6,334 nucleotides of DNA, taken from contig JAVBQH010000122.1 in assembly GCA_031549175.1 (NCBI GenBank), positions 1-6,334 on the forward strand, in the 5' to 3' direction. A program made the translations under genes and the position numbers. Shown here piece after piece: positions 5,714 to 6,334 of the stretch. The first letter of the stretch is position 1. Each line of letters starts with the position of its first letter. The notes below the pieces were generated by a model. It ran no database searches. It had not been told where the DNA came from and worked only from the letters and a program-made list of their open reading frames with translations. Source of the DNA: WRIS01 sp031549175. GTDB taxonomy: Bacteria > Actinomycetota > Coriobacteriia > Coriobacteriales > Eggerthellaceae.

Positions 5714-6334
5714 TCATGTGCCGCCGAGGAACAGCGCGATGGCGGCAAATGCGATGGCTATCCCTGCGATCGATTCGCCCCCCAAAAGGCCGGATGATAT
5801 GACTACCCCCGTCTCGTCGATGGCGCGCCTCTTCTCGGCGGCCTCGTCAGCACTGAGGCCTCTCGTGCTCCGCTTCTCGAAGAACCTGACGACCAGTTTT
5901 GCAACCAGGCCGAAGAATGCAGCAAAGCTGAGGTAGAAGGGCAGGTAGATACCGAGGCCCACCATCATAGACGGGAGCTTGAGCAGATACATCGCGAATC
6001 CGGCGACGAGGCCGAAAACGAAGCCGGGAACCGAGGGGATGCCTGAGATCATGGTGGCGACCACCGAAGCCTGCGTTGCGATAAAAGAGCCGTTCAGGCC
6101 GAAGGCGTCGGTGCCATAGGCTTCGACGAGGATGGTGATGACGGCCACGGAGACGAATGCTCCCAGGACCCCCCCGATCGCCTGCCCGATCCACTGGGCC
6201 CGCGGGTCGGTTCCCAGGATGTGCCCAGCCTTGAAGTCGTTCATGAGGTCGCCGGTAAGCCCGCAGGCGACGGCGATGACCCCGGCGACGAAGAACAGCT
6301 GTACCTGGGTCACGTCCGAGAAGAACGCGACGAT
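5714..6334 (-). CDS. OPT-family transporter, C-terminal part (cut by window edge)
   Basis: C-terminal 206 residues of an integral membrane protein. The frame is open to the right edge, so the start lies outside the window and the internal GTG at 6313 is not a credible start. Several hydrophobic segments are visible, near residues 9-27 (the one ending in CGLTGD), 46-67, 103-120, 122-150 and 177-204. The stretch GDLMNDFKAGHILGTDPRAQW, the glycine-rich LKLPSMMVGLGIYLPFYLS and the C-terminal ISSGLLGGESIAGIAIA resemble the end of bacterial oligopeptide transporter (OPT) superfamily proteins. A charged cytoplasmic-type loop (about residues 150-175, KRSTRGLSADEAAEKRRAID) precedes the last membrane segment. 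Family members carry oligopeptides or metal chelates by cation-coupled uptake; the substrate here cannot be read. Stop is TGA at 5714-5716. It converges on the hydrolase gene. No frameshift is seen in the visible part. Confidence 0.82.
   Translation of the reverse strand: MVAFFSDVTQVQLFFVAGVIAVACGLTGDLMNDFKAGHILGTDPRAQWIGQAIGGVLGAFVSVAVITILVEAYGTDAFGLNGSFIATQASVVATMISGIPSVPGFVFGLVAGFAMYLLKLPSMMVGLGIYLPFYLSFAAFFGLVAKLVVRFFEKRSTRGLSADEAAEKRRAIDETGVVISSGLLGGESIAGIAIAFAAIALFLGGT

Noticed and set aside
5714..6313. Transporter gene starting at the GTG at 6313
   Set aside because: The frame continues open to the window edge, and the visible part corresponds only to the C-terminal end of a much longer membrane protein family.

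Overview
The window looks like an ordinary chromosomal segment of a moderately high-GC bacterium (roughly 60% GC by eye). The gene set, the codon use and a REP-like palindrome of the type starting GGGACAAAGGGG suggest an actinobacterium of the Coriobacteriia (Eggerthellaceae-like). That placement is an inference from style and not proven by any single marker.

Layout from left to right. serC (10-1092, +) encodes phosphoserine aminotransferase and ends in a rho-independent terminator (1102-1142). A 141-base gap with a weak promoter candidate leads to serA (1234-2808, +), D-3-phosphoglycerate dehydrogenase with a C-terminal ACT domain. The serA tail is a stem that includes its own stop codon, followed by a very strong terminator (2854-2888). 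Next comes a pair of inverted REP-like palindromes (2900-2961), then leuA (2999-4519, +), 2-isopropylmalate synthase. After 109 bases comes a metallo-beta-lactamase-fold hydrolase of unknown substrate (4629-5630, +). Facing it is the 3' end of an OPT-family membrane transporter (5714 to the right edge, -), cut only by the window edge.

How they work together: SerA oxidises 3-phosphoglycerate to 3-phosphohydroxypyruvate and SerC transaminates it to phosphoserine. These are the first two steps of serine synthesis; serB is not in the window. LeuA commits 2-ketoisovalerate to leucine. SerA has a complete ACT domain and LeuA a complete C-terminal regulatory domain, so feedback control of both enzymes is expected. 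The terminators after serC and serA suggest three transcription units on the + strand: serC, serA, and leuA with or without the hydrolase gene.

I found no CRISPR array, tRNA, rRNA, insertion sequence, phage gene or defence system. The most notable non-coding item is the REP-like pair upstream of leuA: its two copies share a nearly identical core but have different outer arms, each self-complementary. I do not see an undescribed multi-gene system here.
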